NCBI GenBank assembly: GCA_039704465.1
Contig: JASFAU010000012.1
Coordinates: 124,001-188,000 of the forward strand
DNA from: Plasmodiophora brassicae
Lineage: Eukaryota; Endomyxa; Phytomyxea; Plasmodiophorida; Plasmodiophoridae
Length of the DNA: 64,000 nt
Direction: 5' to 3'
How positions within the stretch are numbered: position 1 is the first letter of the stretch; every line of letters starts with the position of its first letter. A program made the translations under genes and the position numbers. The notes beneath the pieces are model-generated. The model ran no database searches. It saw only the letters and a list, made by a program, of their open reading frames with translations, and was not told the DNA's origin. This document shows positions 1 to 12,300 of this stretch, piece after piece.

Positions 1-53
1 GGAGGGGGGCAAGGGGCACGCGCGTCGCCCGCCGTCTGTCGTATGGATTGAGC

Positions 54-1280
54 ATGGCGGCGCCCGGTGCGGACCAGTTCAGGGCGTACCTGGACAGGTG
101 CGGCGTCATCGGTACGGGGGATCATCGGCGGCCAAATGGGGGACCATCGCATTGACGTGCGCCTGTGTGTGTGTCAGAGCTCCTGAAGCAGGTGACGACC
201 GAGGTCCTGGAGCGCCCGACCCGCGCCTCCTCCGTGTTTGACTTCGCCGAGAGGCGTCTACGGGAGCTGGGCGCGCAACGCGAGCAACGGCTGAAACAGG
301 AACGGCGCCAACACCGTCTGGAGCGAAGCGTACGCTGGCGCCACCCATGAAACGTGCCTGTTGCTGATGCGACGACGCGATAGAAACCCTGTGCACAGCC
401 GCCTTCCAGGGCGGCGAGGCCAGCCGACGCGAGGCATGTCGCGTTTGGGAAGACGCTGCGGGACCCGATCGCGATCAACGTCCTCACGCACGTCGGCAAC
501 GACGACGCGATGAAGAAGAAGCCGGCTCGTCGTCGCCAGGAGCAGCGGTCCCGCTCGCCGTCTCCTGGCGCTGTGTCGAAAGGTCTGCAAACGAAGCGCT
601 CGGCGGCGCCAAGGCAGCAGCCAAACGCAGCGCCCCTACCGCCGGCGTCGTCCTCGCACGCGACGAAGTCGTCGATGCGGAAGACCCCTGCCGCTCGGGC
701 GGCCCCGCTCAAGGGTGCCTCTGCGCAACGACTTGGTTCCTCGGCAACCCAGCAGAAGGCGAAGGACACAGCCGTGGTGCACCACGCTTCGAAAGCGTCG
801 TCACGTACGCCCCCACGACGTACGAAGGTGGCATCGGCACGTGACAGGACGGAAGTCTCGTCAGGACCTGCATCACCCGACCAACTGTTGACGTCTGCGT
901 CCGCCGAGGCGACGCCTCCAGGACCGGTGGACGCGAATCAGGTGCCATCGCCGACCCCTGTACCGCTGTACCCTGTTGCGACGGAAGAGGTACGCGTCGA
1001 CGGGGCCAAGGAACCTGCTCCTGCTCAAGGCGACCTGCAACTTCCGGCGACGACGAAGGACATTGAGGCAATTCCCGAAAAGCAGGAGGACGACGCGTAT
1101 GAAGCGGATTTCGAGGAGACGTCCACCACTGCTGCCGACAAGCCTGCTACGTATCTGGCAACGACAACCGCAGCAGCAGCACCAGCGGAAGTGTCGTTGG
1201 ACGCGCTGTACGCTCCTGTTGACGTTGGGCCACCTCGTTCCGCGAAAGGCCCCGTTGCAGGTCGACGTCGTCTCCAGTGA
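54..1280 (+). CDS. MYCBP (AMY-1)-like protein with long disordered C-terminal tail
   Basis: Exon 1 (54-111) encodes 19 residues and splices over a 66-nt intron (112-177) to give a contiguous segment containing QFRAYLDRCGVIELLKQV and FDFAERRLRELGA. This matches the N-terminal helical region of c-Myc-binding protein, a small conserved protein linked to AKAP/sperm-tail complexes. At least one more intron (about 331-393) leads into an Ala/Pro/Ser/Lys-rich tail that ends at 1280 and holds an acidic DDAYEADFEE stretch common in ciliary proteins. Typical MYCBP is about 103 residues, so a tail of over 250 residues is unusual. The exon boundaries between 300 and 510 are inferred. The family call is good for the N-terminus only. 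Confidence 0.7.
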
Positions 1281-1334
1281 TCGATTCATAAAGCGGTGCT
1301 CGTTTTAATCGATCCGGTACCGCGTCGCGATCCG

Positions 1335-4129
1335 ATGTCGGGCGGCGATGACGACGCGCCCGTCTACGACTACGGCGACGATGTGAACCGGTTCCTCGCC
1401 GACAAAGGCATGACGCTGGACGACCTGACGAAACGCCATAAGCGGAACGTGGCCGCGGCCGACCCGGGCCTGGCGGCCTCCATCGCATCGGGCGACCCAG
1501 CAGCGTACGCGACGCCCGTTGCTAAGCGCCCAGAGGCCTGGGTTCGTGATAAACCCAGCGTCGACGTCGACTGGTCCAACGTCCTGGACAGGGACCCGAC
1601 ACTTGACGTGACGACGACGACGACGGCGACGACGAAGAAGAAGAAGAAGTCGGTGGCGAAGAAGGCGACGAAGAAGCTGGGGGTGGCGAAGCGGGCGACG
1701 ACGCCTTCGAGGCAACGGGAGCGGCAGCCGCCGAAGGCGTCGGACAAATCGTCAACTCAGAAACAGGCGGCGAAAGCGATGAGCAAGGCGGAGAAGCGGG
1801 CGCTGGCGGCCATCAGCGGGCCGGCGACGCGGCCCGCCGACATGAAGTTCCTCCCGAAGAAAACCGAGGACGACGAGGTCCTCGAGATCCTGCAGGGCGT
1901 GCTCGGCGGCCAGCTCGGCGACAACATCGTCCGACAGGCCGTCCAGACGTCGCCGTTCTTCTCGACCGACCCGGCCACGGCCGCGAAACTTCGCGCCATC
2001 ACCAAAGGTCGGCCCCCGAAGCCCAGGCGCCCCACCCGATCGCGGCGCTCACCCCGGTGACAGAACCGTCTGGCGGCACGCGCGAGTCGGTCGACAGCCG
2101 TGCGCGCAGTGCCGACGACCCGCCGGAGATGAAGGTGGGCGTGGTCGGCGCTGCCGACGGCGCCGGCGACGCCGCCCAGCACACGTCGCAGTCGCTGAAC
2201 GCGAAGCTCGAGGTCGGACGCCCCGCCGGCGCGTGCGCGCGCATCCGCTGACGAAACCGTGCAGACGCTGGTCCGGAAGATCAACGCGCGCGCCGACCTG
2301 CAGCCGCAGCTCGCCAGGTCGAATGCGACAGTGGCGGCGGCCCCGACTGCGGACGTCGCAGCTGCAGCGACGGCGCAAGTGACGCGCCCGCGGAACCGCG
2401 CGCCAGTCTCCACGGAGGACATCGTGATTCGGGCGGCGGAAGCCGGCGGTCAGTCTTTGCGACACACACACACCGTTCGGTGCGCTGACTGCGATCTAAT
2501 AATAGTCAACGGGATGAGCTACGTCCAGACGGAGGCGGTCCTGCCGGCGAGCGACACGCCCGAGCCGCTGCTGAGCGACTACCTCGTCGAGGCGTTCGCG
2601 CACCCGACAACCTTGGTCGTCCCCGTCGCGTCGTACTCGCGGACGATGCACCGGCCGATCGCCGAGCCGTACGGCCTGGACCAGGCGACGGGGCCCGCGT
2701 ACAGAGAGGACCCGCCGTCGACGATCTCGTACGGCGGCCCGGCGCCGCCCCTGGAATCCAGGTCGGTGACGGGCGTTTGTCGGAATCGGGCACGGTGCCT
2801 GAGCCCGCGCGCGCGCGCGTGACGACAGGAAGGTTCGCCCGATCACGGACACGTCGCCGCAGATCCAGGACCCGATCAACCACGTCATCAAGACGCCCTG
2901 GGAGGACGTCCTCGCCGACAAGCGGACCGTCGCCGCCCCCTGCAAACGCACCACCGTCCTGCAGAAAGGTGGGCATGGACCGGTCCCGCCCCGATGCAGC
3001 GCTGACGCGTCTCCCAACACAGATTTCGTGCCAAGCGACGTCGATCTCGGCCTGGACGACGTGGAGACCATCAACCCTGCCACGGTGGCGCTGCCCACGG
3101 GCGCGGAAGCAATCGCCGACGTGACGGGCGAGGCGGCGTCGAAGGCGGATGACGACGGCGCCGGCAAGTTCGACGTCGACAACGAGAAGCAGATGAAGAA
3201 CAGCGTCGACGTGCCCGAGATCGAGGCGGAGCCGATCAACCAGGATGCGATCGACAAGGTCGACGAACCGCCCAAGGGCCTCGTCCAGGAGCTCACCGCC
3301 GCGATCGTCACGCAGCTCAAGGCCGAAGGTTCGTCGTCATCACGACAAGGCGGGTCGGCGAGCGTCGTTGACCGGGAACGATAGGAATCCTGGCGGGTGG
3401 TGGTGGTGGTGGTGGCGCCGCTCAGGTGGCGAGCAACCCGGGAGCGGCCGCGTTCAGCCAGCAGATGATGGAGATGCTGATGGCCCAGCAGCAGCAGATG
3501 ATGATGGCGAACGCGGCGGACGGCGGCGGCGGGCTGGCGGCGCCGATGACGATGATGGCGCCGATGCAGCCGGGCGGTGACGGGGCCGACAACCGGATCA
3601 ACCTGGGCGAACGGGGGAAGCCTACGCCGATCACGTCGCTGGGTTCGGCGCTGCTCACCGCCCGTGTCGCCGGCATGTCGTACGACAACCAGGTCCGGTC
3701 GTGCCCCATGTGTCGCGCAGGGTGCCGCATTGCTGACGAGCCATGCGACAGGCGCCGTTACGCGGGATCAAGACGGCGACGATGAACCCGTACCGGCCGG
3801 TCGTCGCCGAACCCGCCAAGGCGAACGTGTGGCAGGCGCGGCAGCGGCCGACGATCGGCGCCGTCAAAGGCCTGATGGACCGGCAGCAGGGCGGCGACCC
3901 GACGTCGCTAGCCGGATGTACGATGCGTCCGGAATGGTTCCCCCTTCGCTGCCGTTGCACCTGACGGTTCCGGGCAGCGGGCGACGCGACCGTGATTGGC
4001 GCCGAGGGCAAAACGCGACCGGCGCACGGCGGCGGCAGCGCGGATGATCGGAGCCACATCGTCGGAGCGGCGCGTAACAGTCCGCCTGTCGCGCTGTTCC
4101 GGTGCTCGGGGTCGGTAACGGGCCGGTGA
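1335..4129 (+). CDS. Unrecognised large low-complexity protein, about 7-8 exons
   Basis: The start is chosen at the Met of MSGGDDDAPVYDYGDDV. Exon 1 carries a Lys/Thr-rich linker and a segment ending near 2007. A 56-nt intron (2008-2063) and a second near 2225 join it to KLETLVRKINARADLQ, a likely helix. Later exons encode YVQTEAVLPASDTPEP, a Pro-rich part, an acidic part around 3030-3340 and a Met/Gln-rich run (3460-3560). Introns are GT-AG with CTGAC-like branch sites. The last reading frame closes with TGA at 4127-4129. I cannot assign a family. A ciliary or centrosomal scaffold would fit the low-complexity and short-helix pattern, but that is inference. The exon junction near 3330-3426 is not resolved. 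Confidence 0.55.
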
Positions 4130-4137
4130 TAGAGTCG

Positions 4138-4750
4138 ATGGGGAACTCGGCGGCGGGAGCGGCACCGGCGGCGCCTGCATCAGGGGCCGGCGACGGCGAC
4201 TTCGACCTGGGCAAGGACGACGAGGGCGCCGCCGCCAAGGCGCACATCAGCGACGAGGAGCCGGCGCTGACCGCCGAACAGCAGAAGGACCTGTTCACGA
4301 AGTGCCTGAACAACAGGTGCCTGGGGCGGAGGCGTGCCTCCCTGGCCGCTGACACACGTGCCGCCCGTCGTACAGGGCGCAGGCGGTGGAGGAGCTGTTC
4401 TCGATGGGCGTCCCCGTGGACACGGCCGACGATTACGGCAACACCTGCCTGCACGTCGCGTGCCAGGGCGGGTCGAAGCGCATGGTCAAGGCGTGCCTGC
4501 GATGGGGCGCCGACATCAACCAGCAGAACGTAATACGCACCGTCGCCACCCGTTGGCACTCGACGATGACGTGGGACTGGTGGTGTCACAGAAACAAGGG
4601 CAGACGCCGCTGCACTACTGCCTGGCGTACAAGTACGACGACCTGGCGTCGTACCTCATATCCAAAGGCGCCGACGACACCGTTGTCAACAATTTCGGCC
4701 TGACCTGCTACGAGGGCCTCAAACCGGAGGACACCCAGGACGAGAAGTGA
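4138..4750 (+). CDS. Small ankyrin-repeat protein
   Basis: Three exons. The Met at 4138 opens [10 protein letters not shown] and a disordered acidic stretch, then a helix ([15 protein letters not shown]). Intron 1 (about 4317-4378) and intron 2 (about 4530-4590) are GT-AG. The spliced product holds ankyrin repeats: [16 protein letters not shown], then [17 protein letters not shown] and the tail [18 protein letters not shown]. Only about 2.5 repeats are present, so it is probably a protein-binding adaptor. MGN at the start could allow N-myristoylation, which is weak evidence. The gene begins 8 bp after the stop of the preceding gene, so the two could be one gene if the last upstream exon is spliced differently. 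Confidence 0.75.
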
Positions 4751-4800
4751 CGTCGTCGCGATGCAACATTTGATAGATACTGTATATATACGTACGTGCG

Positions 4801-5806
4801 CTATTGGGACACGATTCTTGCTGAACTTCTTCTCGTCGACGTGCGCTTCGACCGCCTGGGTTTGACGGGGACCGCGTCGACGACGACGGCCGGAGCGACG
4901 GGCGTCGGTATCGGCGCCGAAATCGCCCTGGGGATCGGCTCTAGCGGAGGCACGCCGGCGTCCGTCTGGCAGGTACAGCCGCTGTTGACGGTGTGGTTGC
5001 ACAGTTCGGTGTAGTACTGCGACGCGCGCTGTCAGAGACGCAAACGGGAGACATTGGACGGCGCAGACACGCGGCACCACCTGCTCGTATTCCCCCGTCG
5101 TGACGAATAACGAGAAGTTGATCATGAACAGAAACTCGACTTCCAGCGAGTTAATCTCGTGGCACGGCACACCGCCGACCTTGGCGTAGTACGCATTGTT
5201 GAAATACTGGTCGTCGAAGAACTTGGCCGCCAGCATCACACTGTCGCAGAACACGGGATCAGTACCACCACTCCGCTCGTCGTGTCGGCGCGCGCACACC
5301 TCGATATAAGCAACCGGTGGACATTCAGCGAGTTCACCGTGAAATTGTGATTGCTCGATATGATCCGATCGATGTAGACGAGGGCGAGCACGAAGCACTC
5401 CCCGCTGCAGGCCGAGTATTTCCCTATTCTACAAACAGAAGCGCACGCGCGTGTGGGAATCGGTGCGAACATCAGGGGGACGATATGCGCGACGAACCTC
5501 TCCAGGTAGTCCAGAATGGAGATGGACGGCGGCCGTAGCGCATGGAATTTCGTCACCGAATCCGGATCCATGACGAGCTGCACAGAGACACGCAAACATA
5601 TATTCAGCGACGACTGTCGCTGCGGCGGCGACGACGACGGCGACCTGATCGTTCCGAGCGCATAACTGGTTCAGGACGCAGGCGAGGACGGGGACGATGC
5701 GGCGTCCGGTCTCGTCCGGCGACTGCTGCATGGTCGGGCGGTGCTGCTGCTGCTGCTGCTGCTGCCCGGCACCGTTGGCGGCGGTGGCGGTGACGGCGTC
5801 AGCCAT
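4801..5806 (-). CDS. PHO80 / U-type (P-type) cyclin
   Basis: Five exons on the minus strand reconstruct a complete protein. It has an N-terminal poly-Gln tract, a first cyclin helix around LDYLERI, then [39 protein letters not shown] and [20 protein letters not shown]. These are hallmark segments of the cyclin_PHO80/CYCU family, which partners PHO85/CDK5-like kinases in nutrient and cell-cycle control. The C-terminus has a Cys-rich [11 protein letters not shown] segment and ends in a basic tail. All four introns (about 50-75 nt) are in phase with the homologous protein, so the gene looks intact. It is transcribed opposite to both neighbours. Confidence 0.88.
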
Positions 5807-6302
5807 CGCGCACACACAGAGACGGCCGCGCGGCGCGCGCACTGCAATTCAACTCTGCCCCAGGCCGGCACTGCCGTCCGCCGCCCGGGTCTCTCCTCGC
5901 TCACTCCCAACCACCGTTTTTCCACGCACTATTTCCGGACGACGCGCGGTGCCATTCCAGCCGCCACGCGTCACGGGCCGGCGCCCCGCTGCAGGCAGCA
6001 AGCAGCTCCACGCGTGCGACCATGTGCAGCTCCACGCGTGCGACCATGTACAGCTCCACACTGCGCGGCCGCGCCGCCCCGGAAGGACTAGCGCGGTGGA
6101 CGTTGTAGGACGAGACGCAAAATGACGTGCGTCTCCCGAGCGCCAAGCCGGCGGCAGCACGACGCTGTAGGGACGCGATTTTTTTCGCCGTGCCCGTCAC
6201 GGCGGCCTGCGCGCATGTGGCCCCGCTACGACTGTGGCCAGGACCAAAAGTGGTATTCCGCCGATCGGAGAAGGCCGCCGCCGCCCGGCATTATAATTTG
6301 GC
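5807..6302. other. Intergenic region between divergent cyclin and glutamate synthase genes
   Basis: No supported gene. Open frames here lack conserved content. It holds a short tandem repeat (6002-6060) and an AT-rich patch, TTATAATTT, just before the glutamate synthase start. That patch may be promoter sequence, but this is not proven. Confidence 0.6.
6002..6060. repeat. 24-bp tandem repeat, about 2.4 copies
   Basis: Two identical 24-bp units (starting GCAGCTCCACGCG) at 6002-6025 and 6026-6049 are followed by a partial third copy. They lie in the divergent intergenic region. Confidence 0.85.
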
Positions 6303-9300
6303 GTGCCGCGCTCGTTCCCAATGGGCGGCGGCGTCGACGACGACGACGACTGGTTCGTCGGGTGCGGGCTGCCTGCGGCCGCCGGCCTCTACGATCCGGC
6401 GCTCGATCGCGATTCATGCGGGTTGGCGTTTGTCGTGGACCTGACGGGCGTCGCGACGAGGAAGACGGTGGACGACGCCCTGACTATCCTCAGCCGTCTC
6501 GAGCACCGAGGTCGGCCTCTCGAATTCAGCACGGATGTCGCGGTCGCATGACGCATTGTCCTTCAGGAGCGTGTGGGTGCGACGAGGACGCCGGAGATGG
6601 CGCTGGCATACTGCTATCGATTCCCCACGAGTTCTTCCGGCGCCAGGCGGAACGTCTCCGGATCGACTTGCCAGAACGCGGACGCTACGCGGTCGGGAAC
6701 GTGTTCCTTCCTCGTCGGCACGAATCGCGATCGCGTTGCATTGAGAGATGCTGTGAGATCGCGAGCGAGAGCGACCTGGACATCGTCTGGTGGCGTGACG
6801 TTCCGACGGACAACTCGTCGATTGGGAAGATGCCCCGGTCAGCCGAGCCGGCGACGCTTCAGGTCTTCATGACCTGCCGCAGTGGCGACATTGATCGTCA
6901 AATGTTCCTGTTCAGGAAACGGGTCCAGGTTCGGATTCGTCGTCCTGCCAACCAACGTTCTTCTGCCGCGACTGACTTCGTTATGTCGTTACAGAACGCG
7001 TTCGGGGAGCATAGTGCAGTGTATATATGTTCGCTGTCCACCAAGATTGTCGTCTACAAAGGTCAGCTTACGCCCAAGCAACTCCCGAACTATTACGCCG
7101 ACCTTCGCGACCCGGAGCTGTGCGCGAACATGGCCATGGTGCACTCGCGGTTCAGCACGAACACGTTCCCGTCGTGGGAAAGGGCGCAACCTCTAAGGAC
7201 GATGTGCCATAACGGCGAAATCAACACGCTGAGAGGTGGGTCGGCTACCCTGGCGTTTCCGCTCCGCTCGCTGACAATCCCATGTTTGCTAGGGAACATC
7301 AACTGGATGCGTGCCAGAGAAGGCGTCATGCAGGGAGGTCTGTTCGGCGCCGACCTCGCTGAACTGTACCCGGTCGTCGAGGCAGACGTCAGTGATTCTG
7401 GTGCATTTGACAACGTGCTGGAGTTCCTGCATATTGCGGGACAGCGCGAGCTCCACGAAACGGTCACGATGATGGTCCCGGAGGCGTGGCAGAACGACGT
7501 CAACATGCCGGTACGACGTGGCGCGCTCTGCCTTGCGCATCGCATGCTCATGCTGGTATAGGTCGACAAGCGTGCGATGTACGAATACCATTCCGGGTTT
7601 ATGGAGCCTTGGGATGGCCCCGCTGTGATCGCGTTTACGAATGGTGACATCGTCGGCGCAGGTCATCCATTGTGGTCGCGTTTTCCGAACCGGGTTTGAT
7701 CATGGGCGCGTGTGTAGTCCTGGACAGAAATGGGCTCCGACCTGGCCGATACTACATCACCAGCGACCAGCGCGTTGTTTGTGCAAGCGAAGTCGGTGTC
7801 GTTGATGTCGCTGACGAACTCATATTGTCGAAAGGTAATGCATTGGCCCAGGTTTCGAACCTGCTGTTCACCGGTCCTTCCCAGGTCGCCTTGAGCCTGG
7901 TCGTATGTTCTTAATCGACATGAAGGCAGGCGTGGTCGTCGATGACGCTGACGTCAAGGCCCGCATGGCATCACGGTTTCCATACCAGCACTGGCTGGAT
8001 CGGCAGCGACTGTCCCTCGACAGCGTTGACGTTCCCGAACGTCAGGTATCAGCTGAACTTCCTCTGTCGGCTGGCGTCTTTGACGAGCAGTTGCTGCTGA
8101 CACAAATGAAATCGCTCGGCTACACATCGGAGATCACCGACATGCTACTGCTGCCTATGGCGAAATCCGGATACGGTAACAATGTGCAACCTTTCAACTA
8201 TCTATGGGGTCTCACGCCGACCGTTTAGAGGCTCTGGGATCAATGGGTACCGATGTCCCCTTGGCTGTGCTCTCGCGAAACCCGAAACTGCCATACGACT
8301 ATTTTAAGCAACTGTGCGGAAACCATTGAATGGGGGCACCAAACCTGTTACTAATCTTTCAGGCAGTTTCGCGCAGGTGACGAACCCCCCGATTGATCCG
8401 ATCCGCGAGAGGATCATCTTCTCGTTAACATGTCCCATTGGGCCGGAAGGCAACATTCTTGCATCTGACTGCGAGAACGGCGCACGTCGTCTGTCAATTG
8501 GCTCGCCCATCCTAACGCCAAGGTCAGTGCGCGGACCGAGGCGTACGTGGTGAATCGCGAAATGATCCCCTTGTCCCAGAAACATGGCAGCGCTTCGCTT
8601 GTTACCAAACGGGTGGAGCTCCCGAGTCGTTGACATTACGATCCCAGTCGAAAACGTTAGCGGCAGTGCCTTGGAGTCGGCGCTACTCAGTGTTTGCAGG
8701 AACGCCGAACTCGCTGCTAATGAAGGCGCCCAAATCGTCATTCTCTCCGACGCCAGCCTATCTGAGGCAAGGTTCGGGATGGGACATGAACGCGGACAGG
8801 GAACTCGTTCGCTGAGGGTCGTTGCAGAATGGCGATTAGCCCTGTCCTGTGTGTCGGCGCTGTCCACCACTACTTGATTCGGAGACATCTGCGTTCGCGT
8901 GTTGCTATTGTTGTCGACGCGGGAGACTGCTGCCAGGTCCATCATTTCTGCGTTCTAATTGGTAATGCAAACGCGACGCTTTAGGTTTCCAATGTCTCAC
9001 TGTCTGTGACAGGGTTCGGCGCTGATGCGATCTATCCTCGTGTTGCCTACAGCGCAGTCCTCCACAAGGTGAAGGACGCGCCGATGGCAACCACGGTTGC
9101 GCAGTACCAGAAGTCTATCAACAACGGCATCGCGAAGGTAATTCCTGGTCGCAGTTACGCTGATCCCTTCGTTTACCCTATCGTCATAAGGTCATCGCGA
9201 AAATGGGTGTCTCGACTCTGCAAGGGTACAAAGGTGCCCAGCTGTTGGAAGCCATTGGCATCCACAAGAGCGTACGACGAATAACAGTGTATCCGGACGT

Positions 9301-12300
9301 GCGCCACGATTGACGTATGTGCAGGTTATGGACGTGTGCTTCTGTGGTGCCCCGTCCCGAATCGGCGGCGTCGGTTTCGATGTCCTCGCGAGAGATGCCG
9401 CACAGTTGCACACGTCTGCCTTCGCTGATCCCGCACCCCTTCTTGAGTTCCCTGGTGAATACCACTGGCGGCAAACCCCGAATGCCGAAGTCCACATCAA
9501 CCACCCCGTAAGGGACGCTAGTTGCCGATTGGCATGATCGTGCCGACCGATACTGTCTCCAGGACGCCATTGCCGCTCTACAGCGTGCCGCCAGGACGAA
9601 TGATAGAGCCGCGTTTGACAAATTCACTTCAATCGCGAACAGACTCGTCGAACAGGTTACCTTGCGAGGGCAGCTCCAGCTTCGCGATCCAGGATCGGCC
9701 ATCGAACTGGACCAGGTTGAGAGCGCTGCCAGCATTGTACGCCGATTCTGCACTGGGTATTCGAGTGAATTCGTCGCGCATTCCGATTGATTGCGATCTC
9801 ACTGGAGATGACCTCAGGGCGATGTCGTTCGGGTCGATTTCTCGTGAAGCGCACACGTCCCTCGCGAAGGCTATGAATGCGATTGGTGGGAAGTCGAACA
9901 CGGGGTACACTACACTGTCTGGTGGCATCTGCATCGTCGGGGGTTCATAATTCGTCCCACAGCGAGGGAGGCGAAGAGTCGGATCGGTACGGCAATGACA
10001 TGCGGTCGGCTATCAAGCAAGTTGCGTCCGGGCGGTTTGGTGTCACGATCGAGTACCTTGCCAACGCGGATGAAATACAGATCAAAATGGCACAGGTTCG
10101 TGTTGGGAACATGCCTGCGTATGGCGTCCTCTAATGCGGTTAACGCGTTCACAGGGGGCCAAACCAGGTGAAGGAGGGGAGCTTCCCGGGCATAAAGTGT
10201 TCGACCAGATTGCGGCAACGCGCAGGTCCACCGTCGGCGTGGGACTCATTTCACCACCTCCGCATCACGACATCTATTCCATTGAAGACCTCGCTCAGCT
10301 CATTTACGACCTGAAGCACGCTAATCCTAAAGCGCGCATCTCTGTCAAGCTCGTGTCCGGTAAGATGTCTGGTTTGCTTCGCTTCTTGATGGCGGTCCTC
10401 AGTTGTCTGCGGATAGAGGTTGGTGTCGGCGTTGTCGCGGCTGGCGTCGTCAAAGGTAAAGCGGATCATATTCTGATCTCTGGGCACGATGGTGGAACCG
10501 GTGCGTCCCGATGGACTGGGATCAAGCACGCTGGCGCCCCTGTCGGTCAATACGTTTGATTCTGTTCGTTGCCCGGTCTCTAATTCCACCCACCAGTGGG
10601 AACTTGGCCTTGCTGAAACGCACCAAACGCTTGTCCGAAATGGGCTACGGTACGATCGTGAACGTCTCGAGATGCAGATGCGCTCACGTGTGATGCGTAG
10701 AAGTCGAGTAGTGCTGCAGACGGATGGCCAGCTACGAACTGGTCTCGATGTGGTCAAAGCGGCAATGCTGGGTGCTGAGGAGTTCGGGTTCGCCACCGCC
10801 CCTTTGATTGTATTGGGGTGCCTCATGATGCGCAAGTGCCATCTGAACACGTACGATATCGGAGCCCTGTATCGTTGCTGCGGTGTAAAGTATTGACGAA
10901 CCTGGTAGGTGCCCCGTAGGAATTGCTACACAGGACCCGGTGCTACGGGCCAAATTCGCTGGGCAACCCGAACACGTTATCAACTACATGTTCTTGGTTG
11001 CAGAGGACGTCAGGTACTGTGCGCGCTAGTCGACAACTTTGGGCGGGTTCAAGAAAGTGATCTTATCGGTAGGAGAATCATGGCGGGTCTCCGCATTGCC
11101 GCGTTCGGCGACCTCGTTGGAAGAACCGATTTGCTTGAGGTTTATGTCTGTAAGAGTCGGCGACCACGCCGTCTCACGTCGTGTTGCTTAGGTGAAACCG
11201 TCGTTGTCCGAATGGATCAAAACCCGGGACCTTGATCTTTCGTTGCTGCTGGCAAGAGTCGATGATGCTCACGCCGATCTGCTCACCGTCAACCGGTCGG
11301 TAATTTGCGCAGCCTTGCGTTGCTAAGCACCCTGACAGTTGTCCTGACAGCAATACGACTTCGCAGCGGCACGTCATGTCATCGTTGGACCAGTCCATGA
11401 TCCCGCAGACGTTACACGCACTGGCATCGGACCAACCGGTTGCGTTTCACCATCATATCTCGTACGTTTCCGAATTGGTCAATAATGCCCCCGGGAACGC
11501 GAGCTGACTCTCTCTGTATCAGTAACACTGACCGGGCGGTTGGCACCAACGTTTCGTTCATCGTCACGACCACCTCGTCGAAGCGAACGCGTGGCGAAGG
11601 AGGCGGGTCGAGGCTGCCCGAAGGCTTTGTTCGCATTCACGTACGTGGGTCCGCCGGGCAGAGCTTTGGGGCGTTCCTGGCAGAGGGCGTCACGCTTCAG
11701 CTGGTCGGCGACGCGAACGACTACGTTGGCAAAGGCCTTTCTGGCGGATGCATCAGTGTCCAGCCCAGCCCATCGTGCACGTTCGACCCCGCGCTGAACA
11801 CGATCGTGGGCAATGTCGTGCTGTACGGCGCTACCGGGGGCAAGGCGTTCTTCGCGGGCCAGGCCGCGTCTCGGTTCCTGGTGAGGAACTCTGGCGCCAA
11901 ATGCGTCGTCGAAGGCGCCGGCGACCATGCGTGCGAGTACATGACCGGTGGAACCGCCATCATCCTGGGGCCGGTCGGCCGAAACTTTGCCGCCGGAATG
12001 AGTGGCGGCCTGGCGTTTGTTTACACGGCGGGCGATGCACAACGCCAGCGACTCTTCGCGCACTGCAACCAGAAGACGGTTGACCTCGGGCCGGTAGGTT
12101 GGTGTCAGCACGGTATGACGTCTGTTGCTCAATAGCAAACAGGTCGTCGATGACGAGGACAAGGCGGCGGTCCATGATCTTGTCGACGAGCATTTCAGGC
12201 GGACAGGGTCCGCGCTGGCCGCTCGGCTGCTTTCGGATTGGGCCGAATCCATTGCATGCTTCGTGAAGGTGTTCCCCACAGAGTATCGCAAGGCCCTGTT

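Noticed and set aside
1335..4129. TALPID3-type ciliopathy protein
   Set aside because: The low-complexity plus short-helix style is suggestive but I could not place any diagnostic segment.
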